Source: an uncultured Alphaproteobacteria bacterium (GTDB lineage: Bacteria; Pseudomonadota; Alphaproteobacteria; HIMB59; GCA-002718135). Taken from it: a stretch of DNA of 64,000 nt. The notes beneath the pieces were generated by a model. The model searched no databases. It was not told where the DNA came from and was given only the letters and a program-made list of their open reading frames with translations. Made by a program: the position numbers and the translations under genes. The DNA lies in the NCBI GenBank assembly GCA_902616075.1, contig CACMRK010000001.1, positions 186,001 through 250,000 on the forward strand. Reading direction: 5' to 3'. Positions 60,878-64,000 of the stretch are shown here, in pieces. Numbering within the stretch: position 1 is the stretch's first letter; each line of letters begins with the position of its first letter.

Positions 60878-62827
60878 ATGCACAACATAAAGTTGTGGTC
60901 TCCAAATAATAAAAAAACAAACCTCCACAAGTTTATTAATCAACTAGATAAAAGTTTAAATATAAAAAATTATGCTGACTTGCATAATTGGAGCATAAAA
61001 CATAAAAATGAATTTTGGACTAATGTTTGGGATTTCACAAATTTTGTTGGTGAAAAAAAAGGTAAAATTTTTAAATCAGCACCTAAATTTACTAATAATA
61101 AATTTTTTGATGAATGTAAGATAAATTATGCTGAAAATTGTTTAACAAGAGATGATAATGATGATGCAATAATATTTCACTCTGAAAAAAAAATTAAAAG
61201 AAATTACTCTTGGAGAGAGCTTAAAAGTGCAGTTTTGAAATTTACAAATTATTTAAAAAATAATAACATTGAAAAAAATGATAGGATAGCTGCTATACTT
61301 CCTAATATACCTGAAACTGTAATTTCATTTTTATCTACAGCACAATTAGGTGCTATTTGGTCATCATGTTCATCAGATTTTGGTAAAAAAGCAATTATAG
61401 ATAGATTTAAACAAATTGAACCAAAAGTATTATTATTTTCAGATTATTATTTTTATAACAATAAAAAAGTTGATACGACAAAAATTATAAAAGATGTTGT
61501 ATATAATATCCCAAGTATAGAAAAAATTATTTTAATACCATATGAATTTAATGAAACAGATTATGAATTAGATTTTGAATACGATAATTTGTGCAAGATT
61601 TTACGACAAGAAATTGCGTATAGTAAATTTGAAAGGTTTAATTTTAATCACCCACTGTATATTCTTTATTCGAGTGGAACTACTGGAGTACCAAAATGTA
61701 TTGTTCACAGTTCTGGCGGAGCGCTAATACAACATAAAAAAGAACACGTACTACATTGTAATATTAATGAAAAAGATAGAGTTTTTTATTTTACTACTTG
61801 TGGGTGGATGATGTGGAATTGGTTAGTTTCTGCTTTGGCATCAAAAGCAACAATAATTTTATATGATGGATCGCCTTTTATTCCCGATAATAAACATCTT
61901 TTTGAAATAGCAGAAGAAGAAGGCATTAATTTTTTTGGCACCGGTGCAAAATATTTAGATACTTTAAAAAATAATAAAATTAAAATTAAAGAAAGTTTTA
62001 AATTAAATAGTTTAAATACACTAGCTTCAACAGGATCTCCTTTGGTTAATGAGTCATTTGAATACGTTTATGAAAACATCAAATCAAATATTCATCTTGA
62101 ATCTATAAGTGGTGGTACTGATTTAGTTTCGTGTTTTGTTACCGGTAATCCGTTAATGGATGTCTATAGTGGTGAAATTCAGTGTAAAGCTCTTGGAATG
62201 GATGTTGATGTATTTGATGAAAAAGGAAATTCAATTGAAAATCAAAAAGGAGAGCTAGTATGTAAATCTTCTTTTCCATCAATGCCTTTATATTTTTGGA
62301 ACGATCATGATAATAAAAAATATTTTAATTCTTATTTCAGTAAATATGAAAACATTTGGTATCATGGGGATTATATTGAAAAAACTATAAATGGCGGTTA
62401 TGTAATTTATGGCCGATCAGATGCAACTCTAAATTCTGGAGGAGTAAGAATAGGTACTGCAGAAATTTATAGAGTAATTGAAAATATTACAGAAGTTCAG
62501 GAAGCTGTTGCAGTGGAATATAAATTAAAAAATGATACACAAATTATATTATTTGTTGTCTTGAATAAAAATTTTGAATTTAATGAAAATTTAAGGTCTA
62601 AAATTATAGATGAAATAAAAATTAATCTTTCTTACAAGCATATTCCCTCACAAATATATGCTATTAGTGAAATACCAAGAACTAGAAGTGGTAAAATAGT
62701 TGAAATTTTAATTAAAAAATTAATTAATGGTGAAAGTATTGAAAATGAAGAATCATTGGCTAATCCAGAATGTTTAAAAGAATTCGAATTAGTGTATAAA
62801 AACTTAAAGAATAATTATGCCAAATAG
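60878..62827 (+). CDS. Acetoacetate--CoA ligase
   Basis: ILYSSGTTGVPKCIVHSSGG, TTCGWMMWNWLVSALA, GRSDATLNSGGVRIGTAE. Confidence 0.93.
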   Translation: MHNIKLWSPNNKKTNLHKFINQLDKSLNIKNYADLHNWSIKHKNEFWTNVWDFTNFVGEKKGKIFKSAPKFTNNKFFDECKINYAENCLTRDDNDDAIIFHSEKKIKRNYSWRELKSAVLKFTNYLKNNNIEKNDRIAAILPNIPETVISFLSTAQLGAIWSSCSSDFGKKAIIDRFKQIEPKVLLFSDYYFYNNKKVDTTKIIKDVVYNIPSIEKIILIPYEFNETDYELDFEYDNLCKILRQEIAYSKFERFNFNHPLYILYSSGTTGVPKCIVHSSGGALIQHKKEHVLHCNINEKDRVFYFTTCGWMMWNWLVSALASKATIILYDGSPFIPDNKHLFEIAEEEGINFFGTGAKYLDTLKNNKIKIKESFKLNSLNTLASTGSPLVNESFEYVYENIKSNIHLESISGGTDLVSCFVTGNPLMDVYSGEIQCKALGMDVDVFDEKGNSIENQKGELVCKSSFPSMPLYFWNDHDNKKYFNSYFSKYENIWYHGDYIEKTINGGYVIYGRSDATLNSGGVRIGTAEIYRVIENITEVQEAVAVEYKLKNDTQIILFVVLNKNFEFNENLRSKIIDEIKINLSYKHIPSQIYAISEIPRTRSGKIVEILIKKLINGESIENEESLANPECLKEFELVYKNLKNNYAK

Positions 62828-63803
62828 AGTTGTAGTCAGTAAACTAGGTGGTCCAGAAGTTTTAAAATATGAAAACTATGACTTACCTAAAAATATTGAA
62901 GAAAATATGGTCAGAATTAACCAAACTTCAATTGGTATTAATTACATAGATACGTATCATAGAACAGGAATATATCCTTTACCTATAGAAATCCCTTTTT
63001 GTTTAGGAGTAGAAGCAGCAGGAGATGTTATAGAAATTGGAGATAATGTATCGAACTTAAAAGTTGGTGATAGAGTAGCTTACTCCTTTAGCCCTCCAAT
63101 TGGTGCTTATTGTGAAGTTAGAGATTTTGATGCCCGAAGAGTTGTAAAATTACCAGAATATATTTCAAATGATGAAGCTGCTTCAATATTATTGCAGGGA
63201 ATGACCGTCGAATACCTTTTTGAAAGATTGTATAAATTACATAAAGATGAAGTTTTTTTATTTCATGCAGCTGCAGGAGGTGTTGGCTTAATTGCTAGTC
63301 AATGGGCAAAATCCATAGGAGCTAAAATGATAGGTACCGTTAGTACTGATGAAAAAGCATCATTAGCAAAAAAAAATGGATGTGAATTCACTATTAATTA
63401 TAAACAAGATGATGTTCATAGTAATGTTTTAAAATTAACAAACAATGAAGGAGTAAATGTTGTTTATGATGGAGTGGGAAAAGATACATTTAATATATCT
63501 TTAAAATGCTTAAAATTTAGAGGGCTAATGGTATCTTTTGGACAATCCTCCGGAATGGTAAATGATGTAAATCTTCACAGTACATTTAATCCTAAAAGTT
63601 TATATTATACTAGACCAACATTAATGCATTATATTCGTAATTCAGAAGAGCTAGAAGAGTGTAGTAACAAATTGTTTTTAAAAATTAAAAATAAAGAAAT
63701 TAAGCCTAATATATTCAAAAAATTTAAATTATCCGAAGCTAGTGAGGCTCATGAGCTAATTCAATCAAGAAATTCAGTGGGGTCAATAATTCTGTGCCCC
63801 TAA
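62817..63803 (+). CDS. qor: NADPH:quinone oxidoreductase (zinc-less MDR family)
   Basis: GINYIDTYHRTGIYP, FHAAAGGVGLIASQWAK. Confidence 0.93.
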   Translation: MPNRVVVSKLGGPEVLKYENYDLPKNIEENMVRINQTSIGINYIDTYHRTGIYPLPIEIPFCLGVEAAGDVIEIGDNVSNLKVGDRVAYSFSPPIGAYCEVRDFDARRVVKLPEYISNDEAASILLQGMTVEYLFERLYKLHKDEVFLFHAAAGGVGLIASQWAKSIGAKMIGTVSTDEKASLAKKNGCEFTINYKQDDVHSNVLKLTNNEGVNVVYDGVGKDTFNISLKCLKFRGLMVSFGQSSGMVNDVNLHSTFNPKSLYYTRPTLMHYIRNSEELEECSNKLFLKIKNKEIKPNIFKKFKLSEASEAHELIQSRNSVGSIILCP

Positions 63804-63808
63804 ATTAG

Positions 63809-63883
63809 TGGCATCCCCTAGGAGAGTCGAACTCCTCTTTTCAGGATGAAAACCTGATGTCCTAACCGATAGACGAAGGGGAC
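63809..63883 (-). tRNA. tRNA-Glu(TTC)
   Basis: GTCCCCT/AGGGGAT acceptor, anticodon loop TTTTCAT, encoded CCA. Confidence 0.94.
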
Positions 63884-64000
63884 ACGTGGTTGGTATATAG
63901 TAGATATTTTGATTTTTTTCAAATTATTTAATTGATTACTTTCACGTCATGAATCAGTATTTGGGGCATCTGAGTATTTGAAAAGTTATCTTTTTTAATA

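Noticed and set aside
1-64000. CRISPR array, rRNA operon, IS element or prophage
   Set aside because: No regularly spaced repeats, rRNA sequence, transposase or phage structural genes seen in the ORFs or sequence

Overview
This is a 64 kb, AT-rich, gene-dense chromosomal window from a streamlined bacterium, most likely a marine alphaproteobacterium of SAR11/HIMB59-like character. The taxonomic guess rests on base composition, dgt-argS-SPOR-scpAB-tatABC-serS-pcm synteny, the popZ-like/valS/tolC/pcm neighbourhood, aapJQMP and Irr. Most of the window is housekeeping: glycine cleavage operon, anmK, Tat, ScpAB, four aminoacyl-tRNA-related genes, ilvD, ABC transporters, partial inositol catabolism, beta-oxidation genes and five tRNAs. 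I can also support a tandem glycine riboswitch, a TPP riboswitch, a GTTC-N7-GTTC SOS box next to umuDC, and several intrinsic terminators. The most interesting locus is 54318-55613. An intact tRNA-Pro and an exact 46-bp copy of its 3' half bound a ~1.2 kb insert with no integrase. The insert carries a Zn-ribbon protein, a secreted protein, and near its two ends matching pairs of AGTCTATCA-type direct repeats at 12-bp spacing. It looks like a miniature, non-autonomous tRNA-targeted integrative element or the remnant of one. The second candidate is a compact run of four adjacent perfect hairpins (4384-4489), two with GGA-containing loops, ending in a strong terminator. It is probably a small RNA or a structured leader upstream of a deaminase gene. 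No searches or folding programs were run; all family calls are from reading the sequences.
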